Assembly (NCBI RefSeq): GCF_001865575.2
Contig: NZ_CP017562.2
Span: forward strand, 1,054,001 to 1,118,000
Length of the DNA stretch: 64,000 nt
From: Paraburkholderia sprentiae WSM5005
GTDB lineage: Bacteria > Pseudomonadota > Gammaproteobacteria > Burkholderiales > Burkholderiaceae
Direction of reading: 5' to 3'
Shown in pieces: positions 17,494-25,202 of this stretch. Under the pieces are notes generated by a model. That model did no database searches and was not told the DNA's origin. It saw only the letters and a list, made by a program, of their open reading frames with translations. The first letter of the stretch is position 1. Every line of letters begins with the position of its first letter. The position numbers were made by a program, and so were the translations under genes.

Positions 17494-18693
17494 ATGTTCG
17501 ACCATATTCCCGCCTATCCGGGCGACCCGATTCTGAGCCTGAACGAAGACTTCCAGCTGGACCCCCGGCCGAACAAGGTCAACCTGAGCATCGGCATCTA
17601 TTTCGACGACGCCGGCAAGCTGCCGGTGATCGACGCGGTGCGCCGCGCCGAAACCGCGCTGCTCGATGCGATCGGCCCGCGCTCGTATTTGCCGATGGCG
17701 GGTCTGCCGCTCTATCGCGACACCGCGCAGGCGCTCGTGTTCGGCACCGACAGCGCGGCGCGCGCCGAAGGCCGGATAGCGACGCTGCAAACGCTCGGCG
17801 GCTCGGGTGCGCTGAAGGTCGGCGCCGATTTCCTGAAGCGCTACTTCCCCGCCTCGCAAATGTGGATCAGCGATCCGAGCTGGGAAAACCATCGCGTCGT
17901 GTTCGAAGGCGCCGGGCTCAAGGTGAACACGTATCCGTACTACGACCCGCAAACGGGCGGCCTACGCTTTGCCGACATGCTCGCCGCGATCGACGCGTTG
18001 CCGGCCAAGAGCATCGTGCTGCTGCACGCGTGCTGCCATAACCCGACCGGCGTCGATCTGAGCCCGGCGCAATGGGCGGAACTGGTGCCGGTTTTACAGC
18101 GCCGCGAGCTGATCGCATTCGTCGACATGGCCTATCAGGGTTTCGGCGCGGGCCTCGAAGCGGACGCCGCGCCGGTGCGCCTGCTCGCCGACGCGAACGT
18201 GCCGCTGATCGTCGCGAACTCGTTCTCGAAGAATTTTTCGCTATACGGCGAGCGCGTCGGCGCGTTGAGCGTGGTCTGCAAGAGCGCCGACGAAGCCGCG
18301 CGCGTGGCGGGCCAACTGATGTCGGCGGTGCGCGCGAACTACAGCAATCCGCCGACGCACGGCGCGCGCCTCGTCGCCAACGTGCTCGCCGATGCGACGC
18401 TGCGCGCGTCGTGGGAAGCCGAGCTCGGCGCGATGCGCGAGCGCATTCTGGCGATGCGCAAGGTGATCCACGCGGGGCTCGACGGACGCGTCGATGAAGT
18501 GATGCGCGCGCGCTATGTCGCGCAGCGCGGCATGTTCACCTACACGGGCCTGTCCGAAAGCCAGGTCGAGCGTCTGCGCAACGAATACGCGGTGTATGTG
18601 TTGCGCTCGGGTCGCATGTGCGTCGCCGGGCTCAACGCGCGCAACGCGGACTACGTCGCGTCGTCGATCGCGGCGGTGGTGTCGGGCGCCTGA
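17494..18693 (+). CDS. tyrB: Aromatic-amino-acid/aspartate aminotransferase
   Basis: A 399-residue class I PLP aminotransferase, full length for the AspC/TyrB group. PLP lysine Lys246 lies in NSFSKNFSLYGERVG, matching E. coli numbering; the C-terminal RSGRMCVAGLN supplies the substrate-carboxylate arginine. It transfers amino groups between aromatic or dicarboxylic amino acids and 2-oxoglutarate. The ATG at 17494 has AAGGATCC before it. It is followed by a class II aldolase and a ketopantoate-reductase-like gene on the same strand, which may together handle a 2-keto acid route. Confidence 0.93.
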   Translation: MFDHIPAYPGDPILSLNEDFQLDPRPNKVNLSIGIYFDDAGKLPVIDAVRRAETALLDAIGPRSYLPMAGLPLYRDTAQALVFGTDSAARAEGRIATLQTLGGSGALKVGADFLKRYFPASQMWISDPSWENHRVVFEGAGLKVNTYPYYDPQTGGLRFADMLAAIDALPAKSIVLLHACCHNPTGVDLSPAQWAELVPVLQRRELIAFVDMAYQGFGAGLEADAAPVRLLADANVPLIVANSFSKNFSLYGERVGALSVVCKSADEAARVAGQLMSAVRANYSNPPTHGARLVANVLADATLRASWEAELGAMRERILAMRKVIHAGLDGRVDEVMRARYVAQRGMFTYTGLSESQVERLRNEYAVYVLRSGRMCVAGLNARNADYVASSIAAVVSGA

Positions 18694-18764
18694 AGCCGTC
18701 GGGCGCAGGGAAGGGCGGCGCGCACGGGCGCGCCGTCACAACGACAATCATGGAGACATCGACG

Positions 18765-19559
18765 ATGGCCGCGACCCTCGAGGCGCAACCGGCAAGCCCA
18801 CCCGGGTCCGCCGCGATGCACGCCGACGAATGGCAGGCTCGCGTGCAGCTCGCCGCGTGCTACCGGATCTTCGACCTGCTCGGCTGGACCGAGATGATCT
18901 ACAACCACATCACGCTGCGCGTACCCGAAAGCGTAAGCGGCGCCGAGCGCCACTTTCTGATCAACCCGTTCGGGCTGCACTACAGCGAAGTCACCGCGAG
19001 CAATCTGGTGAAGATCGATGCGCGGGGGCGCGTGCTCGACGGCTCGCCGTATCCGGTGAATCCGGCCGGCTTCGTGGTGCATGCGGCGATTCACGAGGGC
19101 TTGCCCGACGCGCACTGCGTGATGCACACGCATACGACGGCGGGCGTCGCGGTGGCCTGCCTCGAAGAGGGCTTGCAGCAGACCAACTTCTATAGCGCGC
19201 AGTTGCACGACCGGATCGCGTATCACGATTTCGAAGGCATCACGATTCATGCAGAAGAGGGACCGCGACTGCTCGCGCATATCGGCGACCGGCAGGCGGT
19301 GATCCTGCGCAACCACGGTCTGCTATCGTGGGGCCGTACGTTGCCGCAGGCTTTCGCGATTCTGTGGACGCTGAATCGCGCGTGCGAAATCCAGCTGGCC
19401 ACGTTCTCGATGGGCCGCGCGCGGCCGGTGCCGGAGGAGGTCGCGATCCGCTGCTCGCGCGAAGCGCTGCAGTTCGACCCGCGCTACGGCGCTGGGCAGG
19501 ACGTATTCGAGGCGCTGGTGCGGCGCGTCGATCGGATCGATGCGAGCTACCGGCAATGA
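18765..19559 (+). CDS. Class II aldolase/adducin family protein
   Basis: A 264-residue member of the family that includes L-fuculose-phosphate aldolase and several uncharacterised aldolases. Zinc ligands are visible in HTHTTAGV and in the later RNHGLLSWG. The ATG at 18765 is chosen because GGAGA lies 11 bases upstream; an in-frame ATG at 18750 has no ribosome site. It lies 71 bases after tyrB and 71 before the next gene. The substrate is unknown; this subgroup is often annotated simply as class II aldolase. Confidence 0.88.
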   Translation: MAATLEAQPASPPGSAAMHADEWQARVQLAACYRIFDLLGWTEMIYNHITLRVPESVSGAERHFLINPFGLHYSEVTASNLVKIDARGRVLDGSPYPVNPAGFVVHAAIHEGLPDAHCVMHTHTTAGVAVACLEEGLQQTNFYSAQLHDRIAYHDFEGITIHAEEGPRLLAHIGDRQAVILRNHGLLSWGRTLPQAFAILWTLNRACEIQLATFSMGRARPVPEEVAIRCSREALQFDPRYGAGQDVFEALVRRVDRIDASYRQ

Positions 19560-19630
19560 TTGAAGTCATGCGTCGAAGAGCGCGGCAGTCGACGCTGCAA
19601 TAAACACCGCGACAGGCAAGGATTCAGGCG

Positions 19631-20614
19631 ATGAAAGTAGCGATCTACGGCGCCGGCGCGATCGGCGGCTGGATGGGAGTGAAGCTCGCGCAGGCGGGGC
19701 ATCAGGTCAGCGTGGTCGCGCGCGGCGCGACGCTCGACGCGGTGCGCCAGCATGGTCTGCGGCTGATCGAAGGCGGCGTGATTTACGCCGAACAGGTGAA
19801 GACGAGCGACAAGCCGGCCGATCTCGGCGTGCAGGAGCTCATCGTGATCGCGGTGAAAGGCCCGGCGATGGCGGCGGTGGCCGCGCATATCAAGCCGCTG
19901 CTCGGCCCGCAGACGATCGTACTGACGGCGATGAACGGGGTGCCGTGGTGGTTTTGCGACGGCCTCGCCGGCGAGCTGGCCGGCCAGCGCCTGAAAACGA
20001 TCGATCCCGACGGCGCGATCGCTGCCGCGATCCCGGCCGCGCAGACGGTCGGCTGCGTCGTGCACGCCAGCTGCCTGAGCGACGCACCCGGCGTGATCCG
20101 GCATCACCAGGGCAACGGGCTCATCGTCGGTGAGGCGTCGGGCCAGCCGAGCGAGCGCGTCGAGCGGCTAGCCGCGCTGCTGCAAGCGGCGGGCTTTCAT
20201 GCGACGGCCTCGGCGCAGATCCAGCGCGACGTCTGGTTCAAGCTGTGGGGCAACATGACGATGAACCCGGTCAGCGCGATCACCGGCGCGACGACCGACC
20301 GGATTCTCGGCGACGAACTCGCGCGCGGCTTCGTCACGCACATCATGCTGGAGGCGAAGGAAATCGGCGCGCGCTTCGGCATCCCGATCGACCAGGCGCC
20401 CGAGGACCGTCACGCGGTCACGCTGAAACTCGGCGCGATGAAGACGTCGATGCTGCAGGACGTGCAGGCCGGCAAGGCGGTCGAACTCGATGCGCTGGTC
20501 GGCGCGGTGCGCGAACTCGGGCAGCTGACGCGCGTGCCGACACCCTATACGGATGCATTGCTCGGACTCGCGCGGCTGCATGCGAGTACGCTGGGTTTGT
20601 ATCCGAGGCCGTGA
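19631..20614 (+). CDS. Ketopantoate reductase-like (ApbA/PanE) oxidoreductase
   Basis: A 327-residue NAD(P)H-dependent enzyme of the PanE fold. The N-terminal nucleotide motif is YGAGAIGGWMG (6-16); the central NGVPWWF and the C-terminal helical half with KLWGNMTMNPVSAITGAT are typical. Family members reduce 2-dehydropantoate to pantoate, but many Burkholderia paralogues act on other 2-keto acids. The position after an aminotransferase and an aldolase favours a catabolic or specialised keto-acid role over coenzyme A synthesis. Confidence 0.87.
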   Translation: MKVAIYGAGAIGGWMGVKLAQAGHQVSVVARGATLDAVRQHGLRLIEGGVIYAEQVKTSDKPADLGVQELIVIAVKGPAMAAVAAHIKPLLGPQTIVLTAMNGVPWWFCDGLAGELAGQRLKTIDPDGAIAAAIPAAQTVGCVVHASCLSDAPGVIRHHQGNGLIVGEASGQPSERVERLAALLQAAGFHATASAQIQRDVWFKLWGNMTMNPVSAITGATTDRILGDELARGFVTHIMLEAKEIGARFGIPIDQAPEDRHAVTLKLGAMKTSMLQDVQAGKAVELDALVGAVRELGQLTRVPTPYTDALLGLARLHASTLGLYPRP

Positions 20615-20684
20615 GGTTGTCGTAAAACCTTCGGTTCGAAGAACGAAGAAACGCTGGGCGTCGACCGCGCGGTTGATGCCCGCG

Positions 20685-20831
20685 CTAGGCCGTGGCGGCA
20701 GCCGGCAGCTGCGCCGCTTCGATCAACGACAACGCGCGCCGCGGATCGTCGAGCTCGGTCAGGCACAACAGCGCGAGGCGCGCCAGATACGGTGCTGCCT
20801 GCGCCCGTTTCGGATCGGCGCAGCTTCGCAA
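20685..20831 (-). pseudogene. C-terminal protein fragment or 48-residue ORF downstream of the AI-2E gene
   Basis: On the reverse strand, 10 bases beyond the AI-2E stop and in another frame, the DNA encodes a well-formed helical sequence: DPKRAQAAPYLARLALL, then LTELDDPRRALSLIEAAQLP and a TAG at 20685. It reads like a TPR-type C-terminus. No ATG lies in this frame back to its stop at 20913; the only possible start is TTG at 20831 without a clear ribosome site. It is most likely a gene remnant, or a small coupled ORF. Confidence 0.45.
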
Positions 20832-20841
20832 CTCGCTAGCT

Positions 20842-22824
20842 TCAGCTCGCGCTGGCCGTCTGCGGCGGCTGCCGCATGGCCAGCCCGCCGGTCGCCGCGT
20901 GACATGCCTCGATCATCGAGCGGAACGTCGGCGACGTGTGTGGTGCGCCGGCCGCATCGAGCTCGACGCTGTCTTCCGGCGTGTCGCCGACGCCACCGAC
21001 GCCGACCACCAGCGTCGCGCGCGGCCGCCACTCGCGCGTGCGCCGCAGCATGTTGCGCAGATACGGCGGCGAGTCGGGCGCGTCGAGCGACACGATGCAG
21101 ATGATCGACGTGTCCTTGAAGCTCGGTTCGTCGGGGCGCGCCCGGCGGTAGCCCGAGTGGGTCGCCATCAGAGGAGCGAAGCCCTGGCGGCTCAACAGTT
21201 GCACGGCGATCGCGGTCGTCACTTCGTCGAATGCGCCGCGGCCGGGCACGCACAGCACCGCCGTCTTGCCCGCTTCGTCGTGCTGTGGCGCGCGCGCGAG
21301 CAGATCGTTGCCGTAGCGCTCCGCGGTACCCGCGCCCGGCGTCGTCCGGTCCGGCGCCCCCGCAAGCAGCGCGCTACCCGCGTCGGCCGGTTCGGCAGGC
21401 GACAGCGTATCGCGCAGCCCTTCGGCGATTTCGAGGTTCTCGACGATATCGATGAGCGCGTCGTTGATCCGCTGCAACTGGTCGGGCATCAGCACGCCGC
21501 GCTGCGCATCGTTGCGCGCGAGCCGCAAGCCTTCGAGCGCGACCTTGTCGTAGTAGTCGATCAGCGACATCTCGCGCAGCAGCCGCTCGGCCTGCACGAT
21601 CGCCTCATGCGGATCGTCGGCGAGCAGGCGCTGATAGAAGTTCTGCGCGGGCGTCAGCGCGGGCTGATCGCCGAGCAGCACGGTCAGGAAGTTGAGCCGG
21701 TCCGCGTAGCGCCCGAGCGTGACGACGCACAGCGTGAGCGGCGTCGACAGCACGAGGCCGATCGGCCCCCACAGCCAGCTCCAGAAAATCGCCGCGACCA
21801 CCACCGCGAGCGGAGACAGTCCCGAGCGATGACCGTACAGCAGCGGCTCGGCGATCTGCCCGGCGACCACGTCGACGACGATGAACAGGATCAGCGTGAG
21901 GACCGCCATCGTCCATTGCGGCTGGATCGCGGCCGCGAGAAACACCGCGAGGATCGCCGCGATCCAGATGCCGATGTACGGCACGAAGCGCAGCAGCGCG
22001 GCGATCACGCCGAACAGTAGCGCGCCGGGCACGCCGATGATCGCGAGCCCGATCGCGATGATGCCGCCCGCGCTCAGATTGACGCCGAGCTGGGCGACGA
22101 AATAGCGTGACAGGCGCCCGGCGGCGTCGTTGATCGCGGTGGTCGTGCGGTGCAGGTCGCGCGAACCGAACAGGCTGATTAGACGGTCGCGCAAATCCTC
22201 GCGCTGCAACAGAATGAAGATCGTCACGACGAGCACGATGAAGGTCGTCTCGATCGGCGCGATGGCCGGCGACAGTGCGCGCCGCGCGAGTTGCACCGGC
22301 GTCGGCGCGGGCTCGTGCAGCTCGACCTGTTGCGGCACCTGCGGTGCGTTGCGCGCGGCGCGGCCGGTCGGGCGCGGCGGGGCCGGGCGCGATGGCGCCA
22401 CGCGCTGCAGTGCGGTGGCAGCGCTGCTCATCAGGGCATCGGCGCGGCCCACGGTCTTTTCCTGCACCGTTTCGATCTTCTGCTCGATCGCTTCCTGATA
22501 CTGCGGCAGGTCGCCCGCGAGCTGCACGAGCTGCGCGCCGATCAGCGCGCCGATCGCGAGCAGCGAGGCCAGCGCGAACAGCACCGCGATGAAGATCGAT
22601 GGCAACTGGCCCATGTGCAAACGCCGCAGCGTCTGCACGAGCGGCGCGAGCAGGAAGCTCAGCAACACCGACAAGGTGATCGGAATCAGCACGGCGCGCC
22701 CGAAGTACAGCCCGCACACGACCACCACGCCGGTGATCAGCGACACCAGCCCATGCAGGCCCGGCGTGCCCGGCGGGTAAACGCGAGTGGGCCGCCCATG
22801 CGGCGGCGGTAGCGATATTTTCAT
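20842..22824 (-). CDS. AI-2E family membrane protein with long cytoplasmic C-terminal domain
   Basis: A 660-residue inner-membrane protein. The N-terminal half has the AI-2E (PerM/YdiK/TqsA) layout: an initial hydrophobic pair (LISLITGVVVV-type, 28-60), a coiled periplasmic stretch with EQKIETVQEKT, then a dense membrane block to about residue 390 with GALLFGVIAALLRFVPYIG. After it come about 250 soluble residues containing VLCVPGRGAFDEVTTAIAVQ and an SIICIVSLDAP segment, unusual beyond the standard ~350-residue family. Members export autoinducer-2 or act as Na+(Li+)/H+ antiporters; the extra domain may be regulatory. A structured leader precedes it. Confidence 0.88.
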   Translation of the reverse strand: MKISLPPPHGRPTRVYPPGTPGLHGLVSLITGVVVVCGLYFGRAVLIPITLSVLLSFLLAPLVQTLRRLHMGQLPSIFIAVLFALASLLAIGALIGAQLVQLAGDLPQYQEAIEQKIETVQEKTVGRADALMSSAATALQRVAPSRPAPPRPTGRAARNAPQVPQQVELHEPAPTPVQLARRALSPAIAPIETTFIVLVVTIFILLQREDLRDRLISLFGSRDLHRTTTAINDAAGRLSRYFVAQLGVNLSAGGIIAIGLAIIGVPGALLFGVIAALLRFVPYIGIWIAAILAVFLAAAIQPQWTMAVLTLILFIVVDVVAGQIAEPLLYGHRSGLSPLAVVVAAIFWSWLWGPIGLVLSTPLTLCVVTLGRYADRLNFLTVLLGDQPALTPAQNFYQRLLADDPHEAIVQAERLLREMSLIDYYDKVALEGLRLARNDAQRGVLMPDQLQRINDALIDIVENLEIAEGLRDTLSPAEPADAGSALLAGAPDRTTPGAGTAERYGNDLLARAPQHDEAGKTAVLCVPGRGAFDEVTTAIAVQLLSRQGFAPLMATHSGYRRARPDEPSFKDTSIICIVSLDAPDSPPYLRNMLRRTREWRPRATLVVGVGGVGDTPEDSVELDAAGAPHTSPTFRSMIEACHAATGGLAMRQPPQTASAS

Positions 22825-22832
22825 GTGAACAG

Positions 22833-22899
22833 AATTCCGGTTGGGACGCGCTGACGACCGAGCGGAGCACAGGTCGTCAGCAAGACAGATGCCGGAATT
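22833..22899 (-). promoter_or_regulatory. Nested inverted repeats in the leader of the AI-2E gene
   Basis: An outer pair AATTCCGG (22833-22840) and CCGGAATT (22892-22899) encloses an inner pair CTGACGACC (22851-22859) and GGTCGTCAG (22872-22880). Both stems are perfect. In the reverse-strand transcript the structure ends about 9 bases before the start codon, where no Shine-Dalgarno sequence is visible. It could be an RNA control element or a protein-binding site. Confidence 0.6.
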
Positions 22900-23056
22900 G
22901 TAGGCGGTTTGATCTGAGGTGGACTGATTGCGGTGATTTCCAGGCTGCGTATCGGCGACGTTGAGCGTGACGAATGCTTGTGCACTTCGACGCTGAAAAG
23001 ACGAGTGTTATCGGCTACTGCCCGATTACGCCGAGTCGTGAGACAGCGGCGAATGC
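22900..23056. other. Remainder of the AI-2E/mazE intergenic region
   Basis: About 160 bases between the AI-2E leader and the mazEF operator. It should hold the AI-2E promoter on the reverse strand. No further gene or repeat was recognised. Confidence 0.4.
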
Positions 23057-23110
23057 GTAATAACATTGTGTTGACATGAGCTTTTTGCCGGGCATAATAT
23101 TGTTATTACA
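23057..23110 (+). promoter_or_regulatory. mazEF promoter flanked by operator inverted repeat
   Basis: TTGACA (23071-23076) and CATAAT (23093-23098) are 16 bases apart. GTAATAACA at 23057-23065 is repeated inverted as TGTTATTAC at 23102-23110, so the two arms flank the promoter. This is the expected layout for autorepression by a MazE/MazEF complex. Confidence 0.8.
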
Positions 23111-23127
23111 TAACGTGGGGGGATTCC

Positions 23128-23376
23128 ATGAGAACGACGATTCGCAGAATGGGCAACTCGCAGGGTGTACTCATCCCCAAGCCAGTACTTGCGCAATTAG
23201 GACTGGAGAACGAGGTGGAAATGGAAATCGAAGACGACGCGATCGTCCTGCGACGGCCCAAACACAAGGCGCGCGAAGGCTGGGCGGAGGCAAGCAAAGC
23301 GCTGGCGGAAAGCGGCGATGATGCTTTGGTAATGGGTGAATTTCCGAACGCTGACGACGCGGAACTGGCATGGTAG
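23128..23376 (+). CDS. mazE: MazE-type antitoxin (AbrB/SpoVT fold)
   Basis: An 82-residue antitoxin. The N-terminal swapped-hairpin DNA-binding domain is clear (RRMGNSQGVLIPKPVLAQLG, residues 6-25; EVEMEIEDDAIVLRRP). The acidic C-terminal tail (ALAESGDDALVMGEFPNADD) would wrap the toxin. GTGGGGGG precedes the ATG. Its stop overlaps the mazF start by 7 bases, so translation is coupled. Operator arms flank the promoter, indicating autorepression. Confidence 0.93.
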   Translation: MRTTIRRMGNSQGVLIPKPVLAQLGLENEVEMEIEDDAIVLRRPKHKAREGWAEASKALAESGDDALVMGEFPNADDAELAW

Positions 23377-23690
23377 TGCGCGGAGAAGTCTGGTTGGTCG
23401 CGCTCGATCCGACGCTGGGCAGTGAGATTCAAAAGACGCGGCCTTGCGTAGTGATTTCGCCGCCTGAAATGCATGACCACTTGCGGACAGTCATCGTCGC
23501 CCCAATGACCTCGACGGGACGACCGGCACCGTTTCGAGTGCCGGTCACGTTCAAGCGCAAACATGGCTTGATCCTGATGGATCAGATTCGCGCAGTGGAC
23601 AAGACGCGCCTCGTCAAGAAAGAGGGCTCGGTGACCGACAATACGTTGTTGGACAGTCTGCGGACCTTGCAGGAAGTCTTCGCAGAATAG
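23370..23690 (+). CDS. mazF: MazF/PemK type toxin (mRNA interferase)
   Basis: A 106-residue ribonuclease toxin that cleaves mRNA at short sequences. The family signature RGEVWLVALDPTLGSEIQKT, then RPCVVISP, is at the N-terminus. TVIVAPMTSTGRPAPFRVPV and LILMDQIRAVDKTRL supply the catalytic groove. Full length and apparently intact. It forms an operon with mazE, overlapping by 7 bases, and ends 38 bases from a convergent gene. Confidence 0.94.
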   Translation: MVVRGEVWLVALDPTLGSEIQKTRPCVVISPPEMHDHLRTVIVAPMTSTGRPAPFRVPVTFKRKHGLILMDQIRAVDKTRLVKKEGSVTDNTLLDSLRTLQEVFAE

Positions 23691-23728
23691 GCGAACAAAG
23701 CGCGTGTCATCGATGCCGCTCGCGCCCA

Positions 23729-25009
23729 CTAGCCCGCATGCACCCGCACCATCTCCAGCAACAGCGAGCTCACATACAGCAGCAAGCCGATAAATCCACC
23801 CACGATCGTCCCATTGATCCGGATGTACTGCAGATCCTTGCCGATATTCAACTCGACCTGGTGCGACATCTCGTGCGCGTCCCAGTTCTTCACGGTATCG
23901 CTGATATGGCGCGTGAGGAATTGCGCGAAGTCCGGCGCCATCGCGCGCGCCGCTTCCTCGAGGTGATCGTTCAGCGATTGCCGCAACGCCGGATCGCGCG
24001 CCAGTTCGCGGCCGACCCACGCGCCCATCGCGGCGACTCTCGCATGCATGGCCGAGTCGGCGCTAGTCAGATCGCGCTTGAGCCACGCGCGCAGGTCGTC
24101 CCACATGTCCTTCACGTAGCTCCTGAACGCATCGCCCTCGACCAGATAGCGCTTGAGCGCTTCGCCTTGTTGCAGGAAAACGGGATCGGTCTTTAGCCGC
24201 ACGATCAGCTTGTGCACCGCCTCGTCGAACTTGTCGCGCAGCTCGTGCGTGGGGTTCTGCGCGATCTGTTCGAGCATACGGTTCGCGGCGCTCGCGATCG
24301 CTTCGGCGCCCTTGTCGCCGAGCCACTCCGACGGCAGGAACTTCTCGATCGTCGGATACTCGCTCTTTACCCAATCGACGATGCGCGCCGCGATGAACTC
24401 GCGCGCCGGCGCCTCGCGCAGCAGCGTGATGAGCTGGTCGATCGCGGTGTCGAGCAGTGCCTGATGACGGCCGCCGTGCGTCAGCATGTCGAGAATCGCG
24501 CCGAGCGATTGCGAGAGATCGACCTTCGCGAGCACGTCGCGCAACGCGTCCCCGATGAAGCGCTGAATGCGCGCGTCGTCGGCCACATCGAGGATGCCGC
24601 CGGTGAGCCGGACCACGTAGTCGCCGAGGCGCGTGGTGTTGGCCGGCTCGCTCAGCCACGCGGTGATGGTCTGCGCCGGATCGTGCCGGCGGATCAGACC
24701 GACCAGCGACGGCACGTCGAGAAACTTGTCCTGCACGAAGTGCGCGAGGTTGTCGGCGATCTTGTGCTTGTTGCGCGGGATGATCCCGGTATGCGCGGAC
24801 ACCAGCGGAATCGGTACACGTCGAAACAGCGCCGCGACCGCGAACCAGTCGGCGAGCGCCCCGACCATCGCGGCTTCGGCGACCGCCTTGATGCCGTCGA
24901 CCGACAGGCCGCGCGGCAGGAACGCGGTGACGACGAAAACGCAGGCGGCGGCAAGCAGCAGCAGTAAAGGTGTGCGCTTGGCCTTCTTGAGTTCGGTGGT
25001 CTTGTCCAT
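23729..25009 (-). CDS. DUF445 (YjiN-like) membrane protein
   Basis: A 426-residue protein of the DUF445 family. An N-terminal transmembrane segment (about 14-31) is followed by the signature AEAAMVGALADWFAVAALFRRVPIPLV (spanning about 44-71) and a long helical, probably periplasmic or cytoplasmic region. A C-terminal membrane helix (GTIVGGFIGLLLYVSSLLLEM) closes it. E. coli YjiN is the model relative; no biochemical function is established. Convergent with mazF. Confidence 0.88.
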   Translation of the reverse strand: MDKTTELKKAKRTPLLLLLAAACVFVVTAFLPRGLSVDGIKAVAEAAMVGALADWFAVAALFRRVPIPLVSAHTGIIPRNKHKIADNLAHFVQDKFLDVPSLVGLIRRHDPAQTITAWLSEPANTTRLGDYVVRLTGGILDVADDARIQRFIGDALRDVLAKVDLSQSLGAILDMLTHGGRHQALLDTAIDQLITLLREAPAREFIAARIVDWVKSEYPTIEKFLPSEWLGDKGAEAIASAANRMLEQIAQNPTHELRDKFDEAVHKLIVRLKTDPVFLQQGEALKRYLVEGDAFRSYVKDMWDDLRAWLKRDLTSADSAMHARVAAMGAWVGRELARDPALRQSLNDHLEEAARAMAPDFAQFLTRHISDTVKNWDAHEMSHQVELNIGKDLQYIRINGTIVGGFIGLLLYVSSLLLEMVRVHAG

Positions 25010-25202
25010 CGGGCGCGGTTGATCGTGTCGGGCGGCGGCTGAAGGGCGGCGAGGTTCAGCCGCTTCGGTGCAATGATGCGGTAAGGCCGGCGCGCACGTC
25101 TAGCCTCGATACGCGCGAACGCATCGGCAAGGTAACATTCGCGATTGGGCTCCTCGTCGGACCTAACGCAAGACGACGCAACGTCATCGCAATGGAGGCA
25201 CA

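Noticed and set aside
17114..17536. Forward 140-codon frame before tyrB
   Set aside because: No ribosome site, runs out of frame into tyrB, and its composition is not protein-like.
20692..22020. Forward 442-codon frame opposite the AI-2E gene
   Set aside because: Composition is typical of antisense shadow (Arg, His, Gln rich); the reverse strand encodes a recognisable membrane protein.
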